A stretch of DNA of 62,080 nt from Branchiostoma floridae (Eukaryota > Chordata > Leptocardii > Amphioxiformes > Branchiostomatidae): contig NC_049991.1 in the NCBI RefSeq assembly GCF_000003815.2, positions 22,345,041 through 22,407,120 of the forward strand. Reading direction: 5' to 3'. Positions 33,301 through 43,179 of this stretch are shown here, in pieces; position 1 is the first letter of the stretch; each line of letters starts with the position of its first letter. Below the pieces are notes generated by a model. The model did no database searches and was not told the origin of the DNA. It saw nothing but the letters and a program-made list of their open reading frames with translations. Both the position numbers and the translations under genes were made by a program.

Positions 33301-36300
33301 CAAACATAAAGTCACACGTTGTGATAGCTATAGTAGTATCAAACATAAAGTCACACGTTGTAATAGCTATAGTAGTATCAAACATAAACCCACACGTTGT
33401 AATAGCTATAGTAGTAGCAAACATAAAGCCACACGTTGTAATAGCTATAGTAGTAGCAAACATAAAGTCACACGTTGTAATAGCTATAGTAGTAGCAAAC
33501 ATAAAGTCACACGTTGTAATAGCTATAGTAGTAGCAAACCTAAAGTCACACGTTGTAATAGCTATAGTAGTAGCAAACATAAAGTCACACGTTGTAATAG
33601 CTATAGTAATATCAAACCTAAAGTCACACGTTGTAATAGCTATAGTAACATCAAACCACACAGATATGACCTGAGCTGACCTTTTTTGCCTTCCATCACA
33701 GCTGTCAGGAACTCGAACACAGAATCGCAGATCTCCCAGCGTGGGTCGCACAGGCGCCGCTGCAGAACTGCAGACAGCCCAGCATGGGTCGCTTCACCAG
33801 CATGGGTTGCTTCACCAGCATGGGTTGCTTCACCAGCGTGGGTCGCTGGGTGGGATAAAACCCAGTCTGCTGCTGCTGGGGACTTCCTCATTAGGGTAGC
33901 GATCAGCTGCAGACACTTGCACACCACCATGCAGTCTGCTTCAGGCCGGTCCAGGATACACACAAGGCTGGTCAGCACTTCCTTCAGGACGGGGTCCGAA
34001 CCAACATCTGCGAAAACAAGTCGTGGTTTGGGCTCCTGATTGTTTTCCTATCGAATGTATAATCCTTTGTATTGTCTGAAAAGCCTGCTCTTTCGTAGCT
34101 TTTCTTGGTCATGCAGATCTGGCAAATACTTCATGCTATTATTGCGCGATAACAGTAATGCCTGATTACCCAAATTGTGAATTCTATTGTTGTGTCAGTC
34201 TTTATTCCGTGTAGCGTCCTTTGGAAGAATGCCCACCAAAAATAGCAGTTTTGGGGTGAAAAATTGCTTTTAATCTCAATCTGAAAGTACATAAAAGAAG
34301 GTGATCTCAAACCAGTTAAGCTCACTGAAGAGCTTTTCTTCCACAGGAGGACAGATGCTATGTACAGTATTTACAGGTTCATTGTACCGGGGAAATTCCC
34401 CCCGCTTTTTTTCAACAAACACAATGAACAATGATGTCCTGTCCTAAGGACTGCAACCCTTTGCCGTGTATGCCGCAAGAGTGACACAGCTGGGATGGAA
34501 CTCACGGCTTCTTGCTCCAGAGGCAGGGCCGTTAACCACTGGGCTAGGCATGTTTTGTGTGTGACCAGTGCATGCTGGGATAGCTCACCTGTGTGTGTGT
34601 GTGTGACCAGGGTGCATTCTAAAATGGCATGCTGGGATAGCTCACCTGTATTTTTGACCAGGCATATCAGGGTGCATGCTGGGATAGCCTCACACGTGTG
34701 TAAGACCAGGTACGTAAGTGTGCATGCTGGGATAGATCAGGGTGCATGCTGGGATAGCTTACCTGAGTGTGTGACCAGGCACATCAAGGTGCATGCTGGG
34801 ATAGCTCACATGTATATGTGTGTGTGACAAGTGCATTCTGGGATAGCCCATCTGTGGGTGTGACCAGTGCATGCTGGGATAGCTTACGTGTGTGTGTGAC
34901 CAGTGCATTTTGGGATAGCTCACCTGTGTGTGTGTGTGTGACCAGGCACATCAGAGTGTATGCTGGGATAGCTCACCTGTGTGTGTGACCAGGCAAATCA
35001 GGGTGCATACTGGGATAGATCAGGGTGCATGCTGGGATAGCCCATCTGTGTGTGTGACCAATGCATGCTGGGATAGCTCACCTGTGTGTGTGGCCAGGCA
35101 CATCAGGGTGCATGCTGGGATAGCTCACCTGTGTGTGTGACCAGGCACATCAGGGTGCATGCTGGGATAGCTCACCTGTGTGTGTGACCAGTGCATGCTG
35201 GGATAGCTCACCTGTGTGTGTGACCAGTGCATGCTGGGATAGCTCACCTGTGTGGGTGACCAGGCACATCAGGGTGCATGCTGGGATAGCTCACCTGTGT
35301 GTGTGACCAGTGCATGCTGGGATAGCTCACCTGTGTGTGTGACCAGTGCATGCTGGGATAGCTCACCTGTGTGTGTGACCAGTGCATGCTGGGATAGCTC
35401 ACCTGTGTGTGTGACCAGGCACATCAGGGTGCATGCTGGGATAGCTCACCTGTGTGTGTGACCAGGCACATCAGGGTGCATGCTGGGATAGCTCACCTGT
35501 GTGTGTGACCAGGCACATCAGGGTGCATGCTGGGATAGCTCACCTGTGTGTGCGACCAGGCACATCAGGGTGCATGCTGGGATAGCTCACCTGTGTGTGT
35601 GACAAGGCACATCAGAGTCTGAGCTGCTGCCTTGATGACACGCGGGTTCCCTTTCAGCAGGGCAGCTGCATCTGGCGCACCTGTTCCAGCTGATGCTGAT
35701 ACAACACCTGCCAGTTGAGTCAACACCTGTGCTACCTGTTGCTGATCGCCACAAATACACCCCTGAAAAAACATTAAAGGCACATAAACCTCATCCTGCA
35801 GATCTCTCCTCATGCACTAGGGGGAGCACTGGCCAGATTTTTATGAACCGACACTTCGATGACAGTCTGACTTCTCAACGGCAAAGAAGATGCCCGAAGG
35901 AGACGGCAGACGGTCATCAAACTGTTGGCTCTTGAAAAACATGTACTTGTGAATAAAGCACTTTGTTATTCAGTAATGAAACTTGTCAGAAGTACAAAAC
36001 TGGAGTGTTACACTGGTATGGTATGTTATGGACTAACTCCTGATTATTCCAAACGTAACAAACAAAACTGCAGCTGACCTTGGTGATGAAGGTCTCCAGC
36101 GCAGACAGACTGCAGCAGACAGCAGACACCACGGCTGTGCGGGACTGGGGGGAGGGGGGCAGGTAAGGTTAGTACTCACTAACTTACTAACCAACCAACC
36201 CACTCACTCACTCACTCACTCACTCACTCACTCACTCAGTGACTCACTCACTCACTCACTCACCCTATCCTTTTCAAATAATCTGTACCTTTCTTATTTT

Positions 36301-37590
36301 CTCACCTGCCCTGGTTGAAGAGCCTGCTGCTGTAGCTGTAGGGTTTGCTGCTGTGGCTGTAGGGCTTGCTGCAGGGGTTGCAGGATTTGCTGCTGTGGCT
36401 GCAGGGTTTGCTGCTGTGGCTGCAGGGTTTGCTGCAGGGGCTGCAGGATTTGCTGCAGCAGACTATGATAGTAATCCTGGGGAAAGCTCCTGCAGAATCA
36501 GGGAAACTGATGGAGATAAACCAGCTCAACAACAGGTTACGATGCAAAAAGATGGATAGAAACTACTGTATAATGATGCATTTTTGGTCTAACCTTGGCA
36601 GGGGTGGGGGAACACAAAGCACAGCTGTGAACTGTCCAACCTCCCTCAGGTCAGCAAGAACAGCAGGCAGAGACAGCAATGTCTCAAGGTCAGGAACAGC
36701 ATCAGCTGTGCTGCTGTAGGGATGGCAATCAGACAGATCAGACAGCATGTAAGGAATTGTAACGAGGACATTAACGCAAATCTAGCATGGGGCACATCCT
36801 TATTCCCTCCTGCGTACAACTATGTGTTGAGACAGGCCTTTAAACATAGTATCTACTTCCAGTCTTGACAGGTGCCCCAAACTGACCCACCTGTCCTGGT
36901 GCAGAACTGCCTGTAAAACTGACCCACCTGTCCTGCTGCAGAACTGCCTGTAAAACTGACCCACCTGTCCTGGTGCAGAACTGCCTGTAGAACATCCTGT
37001 GCAGCTTTTCTGACCTCCTGGCTGTCTGACCTCAGCAGGGGGAACCATCTCCTCATGGGGTCACAGGTCAGCTGACATTTCCTCACAGGGTCAGAGGTCA
37101 GTTGTTGTCCTGAATTCAACCTCCACACCTCTGCAATCACCTAGAATGGTAGTTCTTTCCATTATCACCTTGACCATTCTACAATAGTTCCTTCCTCTTT
37201 TATTTCACTATCTAATTTCTCTAGATGGAGTCCTAATTGGCTACTTAAAACAGAAACCAACAAGGGTACTGACCTTTAACCCTGCTGCTGTGCATTCTGG
37301 GACAGTGCTGTTTAACTGATCATCAAGGTAGGACAAAATTGTTGCTATTGAACTGGCCAGGGCTGTCATATGCTGTGTTGCCATGGTGACAGGTGGGTTG
37401 GGGCTGGATGGATGCTGTGTTGCCGTGGTGACAGGTGGGTTGGGGCTGGCCGGATGCTGTGTTGCCGTGGTGACAGGTGGGTCTGTGAAACTGCAGGAAA
37501 GGACCAGAGCCGAGGCGAGAAGTCTGCAGGCTGACAGGCTCACAAACCTGCTGCTGTCTGTGGTACATTTTAACACTTGGGGTAGGGCAT
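30309..37590 (-). CDS. BRAT1: BRAT1-like HEAT-repeat protein, nine exons
   Basis: Exons (minus): 37274-37590, 36965-37140, 36594-36713, 36306-36489, 36079-36144, 35591-35762, 33681-34007, 31912-32183, 30309-31736. All introns are GT-AG and every phase agrees. Matches to vertebrate BRAT1 as I know it: VLQRRLCDPRWE and EFLT (exon 33681-34007), KDLDWEVKLA, DYDRQVAQKACRML, and a SLLEDIL...KDCYDD end (last exon). BRAT1 binds ATM/BRCA1 and the INTS9-INTS11 endonuclease. With the tentative 5' exons the product would be 1105 residues, against 821 in human; the excess is repeat expansions and a Q-rich tract. Two introns carry tandem copies of their own donor. BRAT1 identity rests on the C-terminal half; the N-terminal half is weakly similar. 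Confidence 0.85.
30669..31157 (-). repeat. Coding 42-bp minisatellite inside last BRAT1-like exon
   Basis: Eleven full copies and one partial copy of a 14-residue repeat, GSVVQGSNPCSSAA with G/E alternating at position 1. They sit between two conserved segments (ending ALYLPG, and resuming VDAEVRLALKKL). The array keeps the frame exactly. The antisense strand is also open through it, a repeat artefact. Confidence 0.9.
31420..31600 (-). repeat. Coding CAG/CAA-rich tract (poly-Q) in last BRAT1-like exon
   Basis: The minus strand encodes a stretch of about 60 residues dominated by Q with N, H, E and K interruptions (blocks such as NEEQQQ and HQQHQN). It separates an upstream HEAT-like helix pair (TAAIGCLSLWVQE) from the segment containing SPEVRQLPLAAAQ. 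Mixed CAA/CAG codons reduce the likelihood of simple CAG slippage. Confidence 0.85.
32251..32348. repeat. 98-bp foldback element in BRAT1-like intron
   Basis: A perfect 18-bp inverted repeat, ACAACACGGTGTATTCCG at 32251-32268 and inverted at 32331-32348. A second inner pair, CAGCCC and GGGCTG, lies inside. It lies in the intron between exons 33681-34007 and 31912-32183. Probably a small MITE or its remnant; it would form a strong RNA hairpin on either strand. Confidence 0.7.
33225..33660. repeat. Minisatellite, 39-bp unit, intronic
   Basis: About 11 copies of a 39-bp unit containing ACACGTTGTAATAGCTATAG and TAGTAGCAAACATAAAGTC, immediately downstream of the donor of exon 33681-34007. Multiple-of-three length opens long frames on both strands; not genes. 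Confidence 0.95.
34555..35590 (-). repeat. Intronic minisatellite made of exon-end plus 5' splice site
   Basis: About 22 copies of a 47-bp unit (shorter 36-bp variant) immediately downstream of exon 35591-35762. On the gene strand each full unit reads CTGATGTGCCTGGTCACA CACACAG|GTGAGC TATCCCAGCATGCA, while the true exon ends CTGATGTGCCTTGTCACA CACACAG|GTGAGC. The repeat is thus a tandem copy of the exon's last nucleotides, the donor site and the first intron bases. By my count about 16 copies keep an exact CACAG|GTGAGC donor. Confidence 0.92.
36889..37000 (-). repeat. Triplicated 5' splice site, 37-bp unit
   Basis: Three copies of a 37-bp unit (gene strand GCAGTTCTGCACCAGGACAG then GTGGGTCAGTTTTACAG). 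The first copy is the real end of exon 36965-37140; the other two donors follow at about 36928 and 36891. Each intronic copy also contains TTTTACAG, an acceptor-like sequence, 20 nt before its donor. Confidence 0.85.
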
Positions 37591-37599
37591 CTGCAAAAA

Positions 37600-37905
37600 C
37601 AGGTAAACATCAAGACATAAACAAGTAAACATCAACATCAGCAAGTAAACATCAACATCAGCAAGTAAACATCATCATCAGCAAGTAAACATCAACATCA
37701 GCAAGTAAACATCATCATCAGCAAGTAAACATCAACATCAGCAAGTAAACATCAACATCAGCAAGTAAACATCATCACAAATAAGTAAACATCAACATAA
37801 AGAAGTAAACATCAACATCAGCAAGTAAACATTATTAAAACATCAACATCAGCAAGTAAACATTATTAAAACATCAACATTAGCAAGTAAACATCAACAT
37901 CAGCG
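37600..37905. repeat. Minisatellite, 21-bp unit, left part
   Basis: About 14 copies of AACATCAACATCAGCAAGTA plus one A, with some local degeneracy (ATTATTAAA variants). Same unit and same orientation reappear at 43489-43626 on the far side of the TIR element. Confidence 0.93.
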
Positions 37906-37929
37906 AGCTATGTCCAGTATCAGGGTGAA

Positions 37930-38500
37930 GTGCACGAAGTTAGGGTGTACGAAGTTGTACGAAGTTGTACTAAGTTACAACCGTTTCCCACTGGCTTTGA
38001 TGCTATATCGGGAGTCACAGATGACGTCAAAACATTTATTGGATGACGTAATCTAACTTCGTACAGTAGGCAGGGTAGGGTGTCAAGTGTACGAACTTGT
38101 CCGAAGTTGTGCAAAGTTACGTGACGTCATCTAACTTCGTACAGTAGGCAGGGTAGGGCGGCATGTGTGCGAAGTTGTCCTAAGTTGTGCAAAGTTACGT
38201 GACGTCATCTAACTTTGGACAGTGGGCAGGGTAGGTCAACAAGTGTGCGAAGTTGTCCTAAGTTGTGCAAAGTTACGTGACGCCATCTAACTTCGGACAG
38301 TGGGCAGGGTAGGTCAACAAGTGTGCAAAGTTGTCCTAAGTTGTGCAAAGTTACGTGACGTCATCTAACTTTGGACAGTGGGCAGGGTAGGTCAACAAGT
38401 GTGCGAAGTTGTCCTAACTTGTACAAAGTCACGTGACGTCATCTAACTCTGGACAGTGGGCAGGGTAGGGCGGCATGTGTACGAATTTGTCCAAAGTTAA
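37930..38500. repeat. CRE-containing tandem repeat, left arm, about 78-bp unit
   Basis: About seven copies of a unit containing AAGTTACGTGACGTCATCTA and GTGTGCGAAGTTGTCC. Most copies hold a perfect TGACGTCA palindrome (consensus CRE, CREB/ATF site). Homologous, inverted, to 43180-43480. Confidence 0.9.
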
Positions 38501-38730
38501 TCAATACATAGTAAAAACTTATATATGTGTAAATAAGATACACACCACTCACGCATATAAACAAATAAAATATAGATGCACATTAATCAGCACAAAATCA
38601 ATGTTCATGCATTGTAAAAAATTTCATTTATTTCACTTTTTTTGTCTTTTATTTCTCCTCTTAACGTTCGTTTTAACAATGCACACAAAATAATTTAAGC
38701 TCACTCTTAATATATATATTTCCCTTTTTT

Positions 38731-39124
38731 NNNNNNNNNNNNNNNNNNNNNNNNNNNNNNNNNNNNNNNNNNNNNNNNNNNNNNNNNNNNNNNNNNNNNN
38801 NNNNNNNNNNNNNNNNNNNNNNNNNNNNNNNNNNNNNNNNNNNNNNNNNNNNNNNNNNNNNNNNNNNNNNNNNNNNNNNNNNNNNNNNNNNNNNNNNNNN
38901 NNNNNNNNNNNNNNNNNNNNNNNNNNNNNNNNNNNNNNNNNNNNNNNNNNNNNNNNNNNNNNNNNNNNNNNNNNNNNNNNNNNNNNNNNNNNNNNNNNNN
39001 NNNNNNNNNNNNNNNNNNNNNNNNNNNNNNNNNNNNNNNNNNNNNNNNNNNNNNNNNNNNNNNNNNNNNNNNNNNNNNNNNNNNNNNNNNNNNNNNNNNN
39101 NNNNNNNNNNNNNNNNNNNNNNNN
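38731..39124. other. Assembly gap (394 N)
   Basis: Run of N between the left arm repeats and the tentative 5' exons of the BRAT1-like gene. Could hide additional exons of that gene. Confidence 1.
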
Positions 39125-39329
39125 TAGCTGCATTTATTAAGGTTCGAATTAAAAAAAAAACCCTGAGCAAATGACGTACATGTCTGTTGGTGACGTTAAG
39201 CAAAAGAATGTTCGACAAGGTATGGTTCTAGAAATGACGGTTGTAACTTTTGAACATATAACGCTATATCTACATTGAATCAAACGTTTGATTTGAAACA
39301 ATAAAAAAGGTGTTTAGAAGTAAATCTAC

Positions 39330-39749
39330 CTGTTGGCAGACAGATGGCTGTCCACAGAAGAACATTTTCCCTCCATTTGGTGTCAGGTGGAGAGACTTGT
39401 GCATGGCTTACAGCAAAAGCCGCGACCGTGATAAGGCTATATAAAACAGCCACCGTTGGCACGCACAAAACAGATGCAACAGCACAACATCCCTAAGGCC
39501 CTGTGAAGAATAAGACAAATCTTAATAAAGATAAGTAATCTGCATTCTGATTAAAAATATGTTGTTTTGTAAGATGTAACTTCTAAAGAATAGAAGCCAT
39601 GAATCAAAAGTCAGAACTCAAAACATATCAAGGTGCGATTGATACGACTAACCCACCTGAACAAGTTCTTCCGGAAAATCCTTCCAGTCAAACTCGACTT
39701 TCCAGGACGAATGGAGATCTGTAGCCTTCAAAGATTTACTGCACGACAT
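39330..39749 (-). CDS. Tentative first two exons of the BRAT1-like gene
   Basis: Exon 39657-39749 would begin ATG (39749) and encode 31 residues ending DFPEELVQ, followed by GTGGGT. Exon 39330-39492 would encode GCCAVASVL... to ICLPT and ends CAACAG|GTAGAT in phase 1, which fits the next exon (37590) exactly. Phases and splice signals agree, but the peptide has no clear BRAT1 homology: exon 39330-39492 contains a hydrophobic stretch followed by AVSHAQVSP, which weakly resembles AVSHIQLSP in the N-terminal leader of the LINE at 7.5-10.7 kb. It could be a decayed LINE 5' end, and the true N-terminus may lie in the gap. Confidence 0.4.
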
Positions 39750-39919
39750 GATATGATATAATATTGTCCGTAAATCCCCCGTTAAAAAGTCTATTTCGTC
39801 AAAGACACGGACTAAAAAGTAGCCGTGGCGACTTCATCGCCACACGGTTTCAAACTGTTAGGCTGAAAAACGACACCGTTCGAAGAACGCATTCCGGTTT
39901 CGAATTACGAAAACACCTG

Positions 39920-39955
39920 AGTTAGTGACGTAAACGTCAGATTGTGACGTCTAAG
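39920..39955. promoter_or_regulatory. CRE-like cluster upstream of tentative BRAT1-like start
   Basis: TGACGTAAACGTCA followed by GTGACGTCT, about 180-200 bp upstream of the proposed ATG at 39749. These are near-consensus CRE/ATF sites. Position suits a promoter for the minus-strand gene, but the surrounding DNA is rich in related ACGT repeats, so chance is possible. Confidence 0.35.
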
Positions 39956-39989
39956 AAGATGAGAACATCACTAGACGAACGGACCTAAT

Positions 39990-40620
39990 ATGTAGACGTA
40001 TGCTGACGGATTACAATTTGCAACACCTGACGGATGCTGACGTATGTTGACAAATGCTGACGGATCCCAAAAACCATCACGGATCCCAAAAAATGACGGA
40101 TCCCACTTACATCCGCAACGCATTCGTAGGTATCCGTAACTCACGGTGGATGCAAACACGGAACCCGTATACTTCCGTGCTTCGTGACGGATGCTAACAC
40201 TGCATCCGTATGGATACTTCCTAAATTACGGACCCTATACACATACGTAACGCATTCGTTGGTATCTATAAGTCACTAACGGATTTAAACATTGCATTCG
40301 TATGAATACTTTACTTTTAACGTAAACAAAAGCATACGCGGTCAGGATTATTGTTTATCAGCAAAAACTGTTCAGATGCAGACGTATACGAATTCGCAAC
40401 ATCCTGACGGATGCTAACGGATCCCCAAGATTACCAAAAGTCACGGATCACATACACAGCCGTAACGCATTTGTTGGCATCCGTGAATCGCTGTGAATGC
40501 GAACACGGAATTCGTGTGCTTACGTAATTGGCGGATGCTAACACAGCATCCGAAGGATACTTACTTTTATGTATGCGTGGCTAGCACTCTTGTTTTTGAG
40601 CACATATTTTATTTTTTAGA
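39990..40620. repeat. Degenerate ACGGATGC / CGTAACGCATTCGT repeat
   Basis: Irregular phrases GACGGATGCTGACG, GGATCCCAAAAA, CGTAACGCATTCGT and GAACACGGAA recur without fixed period. Related phrases (ACGGATCCCAAAA, GTACTTAC) occur again at about 45960-46230. Looks like an old, eroded tandem repeat inside the TIR element. Confidence 0.6.
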
Positions 40621-40760
40621 TTGGTCATATCTTTCCCCCTTTTTGTACCTCGGACACCACAGTTTGTAACGTCAATACAAGTGAGACAATCCACGTTACG
40701 CTAGATACCAGAATACTCGGATTCGTAAGGATGCGAAATGGTTTTTTTCTGCATTCGTGG

Positions 40761-40843
40761 CAAGATTACCAACAATGCACTGCTCCAGTGGATTGCTCCA
40801 GTGGAGGGGATTCCATTGGAGCAGTGCATTGTTGGTAATCTTG
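40761..40843. repeat. 83-bp near-perfect hairpin
   Basis: Arms 40761-40792 and 40812-40843 are complementary over 32 bp with one mismatch; loop 19 nt. Arm core ACCAACAATGCACTGCTCCA. A diverged third copy of the arm (ATTGGGGCGGTGTATTGTGG) lies at 40888-40907. The size suits a MITE remnant or a miRNA-precursor-like hairpin. Confidence 0.75.
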
Positions 40844-40887
40844 GGATATCTTAAATATGCGACTCTGTATTTTTTTGCATCCGTACA

Positions 40888-40990
40888 TTGGGGCGGTGTA
40901 TTGTGGGTAATCCAATCGTTGTCTCTCTGACCAATCAGACTGCACATCAGTCAGTTTAAAAATAAAGCGGAGATAGTCAGCGTTGTCCGT
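40888..40990 (+). promoter_or_regulatory. Possible promoter region
   Basis: On the plus strand, GTGTATTGTGGGTAATCC resembles the ZNF143/Staf motif, followed by ATCCAATCG and GACCAATCAG (CCAAT boxes), then TTTAAAAATAAAG (TATA-like) at about 40957 and a TCAG initiator-like sequence about 25 nt on. The ordering is what a promoter would show. No first exon with a start codon was confirmed downstream. Confidence 0.35.
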
Positions 40991-41083
40991 GAGGACCGCA
41001 ATCTTTTTGTACCTCAAACTTTGAGTTTTGAAACGTTGAACTCGGGATATGGATTTGTACACACGTGTGTGAACTTCTGTAGT

Positions 41084-41229
41084 AGGGTGATGTTGAGGCG
41101 GTGACCAAACTCAAGTGGCAGTTGACGGACGGGACGGCGATCGAGGGACTGAAACAGCCAGCCCTGTTTTGTAGTTCGGCGTCCTGGGGCTATTTTACAT
41201 CACTGTCCTGCGGATCTCACGGCGAGGTA
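41084..41229 (+). pseudogene. Beta-propeller blade-like exon, orphan
   Basis: Between TAGTAG (possible acceptor) and GAG|GTATGT (strong donor) is an open frame with W-x-L-T-D-G, PALFCSSASWGYF and SLSCGSHGE. This follows the pattern of PLL-type propeller blades (W..LGG..L..PA..SS....F..GTDG). A candidate following exon begins after TTTTTCAG at 41841; in one frame it reads GGSTFSGRVNSWENTG, also blade-like, but its phase does not match and joining in phase gives a different reading ending in TAA after 32 codons. It may be a decayed paralogue, or a distant upstream exon, of the lectin-like gene at 47.3-52.7 kb. Confidence 0.35.
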
Positions 41230-42559
41230 TGTTTTATACAATCATTGTTTCCAAACAATACCCGCTTTGAATTCGTCTTTGTGACTACATTCCTTGTTGG
41301 CTAGTAGTTTAGTAGCGCTTTTGGTATGCTTGGGCTGAACAGAAACTTATCAGAAAACGACATAATGGAGCCTTACAAAACACAAGTCACAAGCATGATA
41401 CTTGCTGAGTAACTGTTGACTTATTTGGGAAAAATTTGAATCATCATCAAAACAGTACTTGTATACACATATGTTTGTCTCAAGCCTGGTATTTATTCGC
41501 ATAGGAACATTCTGTTCCAACGGTGTTTACGTGTTTGTTTATATGCGACGTCTCGTACACAATGCAAAGTCCGGCCGGGGAAGCAGATCACACCTTGTCA
41601 CTAATTATGCAACGCTAGACTGTTTCTGCCGCGCCCTCCCGGGGGACTTTTTTGGTATGATAATGCGGAATGTAACGGTGATAATGGCGATACCACAATC
41701 AGATGCATTTGTTCCTGTTGTATAACAAGCCATTCACCATTTCTTTTCATATACACCCTAATTACTTTGACGGACGCATCCATCAAACATGGATGCTTTA
41801 GCTATCTCAAAATTTGATGGGATTATTCTTTCTCTTTTTCAGAAGGCGGTTCGACATTCTCTGGCCGTGTCAACAGCTGGGAGAACACTGGACTACAGGA
41901 AGGGCACAGAAGGAATTGAGCTGGGAGGGATCAGGGCGTAACTAGCCTGAAAAGAAGCGGAGCACTGTCACTAGTAGAAAGGAGACTTTGTGCTGTTGCG
42001 AGAAGCTGTACATACTGATACTATAAGTCATGTTAGTTGTACTTTACAAGCTGGATTCACTATCTGTATCCTGTAGCCGGATGTGGAAATTCCTTAGAGT
42101 TGGACATCGCGAAGACTTTGATTTGTAATAGAAACAGATATTCGTAGAAGCAAGATTAGCCACAGACTCCCATGTCAGCTTTACATAAAAGTCAAATTGT
42201 ATTCACGTTTGATCCTATATTCTATTTGGAAGTATAAGAAGTCATGTGATATTGGCGGTTAAAGGATTCAACTTTCCCTTAACATAATTAGATAACAGGG
42301 ACTCTCTGTACATACCTGGTATAACCCATTCTTGTTGCAATATTGTATCTGTATACATATCATGTGGCAGACAGGATTCGGCCTCGATGACATTACGTCG
42401 TTTAGTTCTTCTCAGGACTGGTTTAGAATAAGATTATTCTGTGCATTCTTTTCTATTTCAAATCGTGTTAGACTTTTATAAGAAAGTAATTGGGCACACA
42501 TGATATTGTGATTTGTCAAATGTGCGGAAAATTCATTAAAGTGACTTTGTATCTGCAGA

Positions 42560-42915
42560 AAATCCCGTTTTGGATTCTTTATGATCTGATCATACGAAGA
42601 AATCCCTAAAAAACGACTTCGCATCCGCGGCAAATGCCGCATTGGGATTTCTTAGGATCCGACCATGCCAAATATACGAGGAAAATCCTATAAAAACGAC
42701 TTCGCATCCGCGGCAAAGGCCGTTTTGGGACCCGTTCATTCCAGGTATTCGAAGAAATCCTTTGAAAAACGACTTCGCATCCGAGGGAAATACCGTTTGG
42801 GGATTCTTTGCAATCCGATCATTCCAGGTATTCGAAGAAATCCCTAAAAAAACGACTTCGCATCCGTGGAAAATCCCATTTCGGGATATGTTTGAGTCTT
42901 TTCATTCCGGATCCC
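42560..42915. repeat. Tandem repeat, about 70-75-bp unit
   Basis: About four to five degenerate copies containing AACGACTTCGCATCCGCGG, GCAAA and GGATTCTTTG, with CATTCCAGGTATTCGAAGAA in several. Inside the TIR element, with no coding meaning. Confidence 0.85.
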
Positions 42916-43179
42916 AAAAATCCAAATTTCGGATATTTTAGGGATCCAACTCGAATCCGTTTGCATTCGCTAGCATTTGTTACAAATACGCAAATATCCC
43001 TGCTCGAATATGGCTACATCCGATACCCTTTCCCCCAGTGCATTAGAAGAAAGGTTCTAGAAATGACAGTTGAGACATTTGAACGTAACACAGAAAACTT
43101 GTAGACGCGTAGTGGAGTATATATATCGCCAAAGTCAAGCTAGGCGACATCTTCCTAGGAATACGCGACCTGATCAGTA

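Noticed and set aside
33182-33751. Frames of 154-189 codons across the 39-bp array
   Set aside because: 13-residue repeats on both strands inside a BRAT1-like intron.
34495-35461. Plus-strand frames with CWDSSPVCV-type repeats
   Set aside because: Antisense translation of the splice-donor minisatellite.
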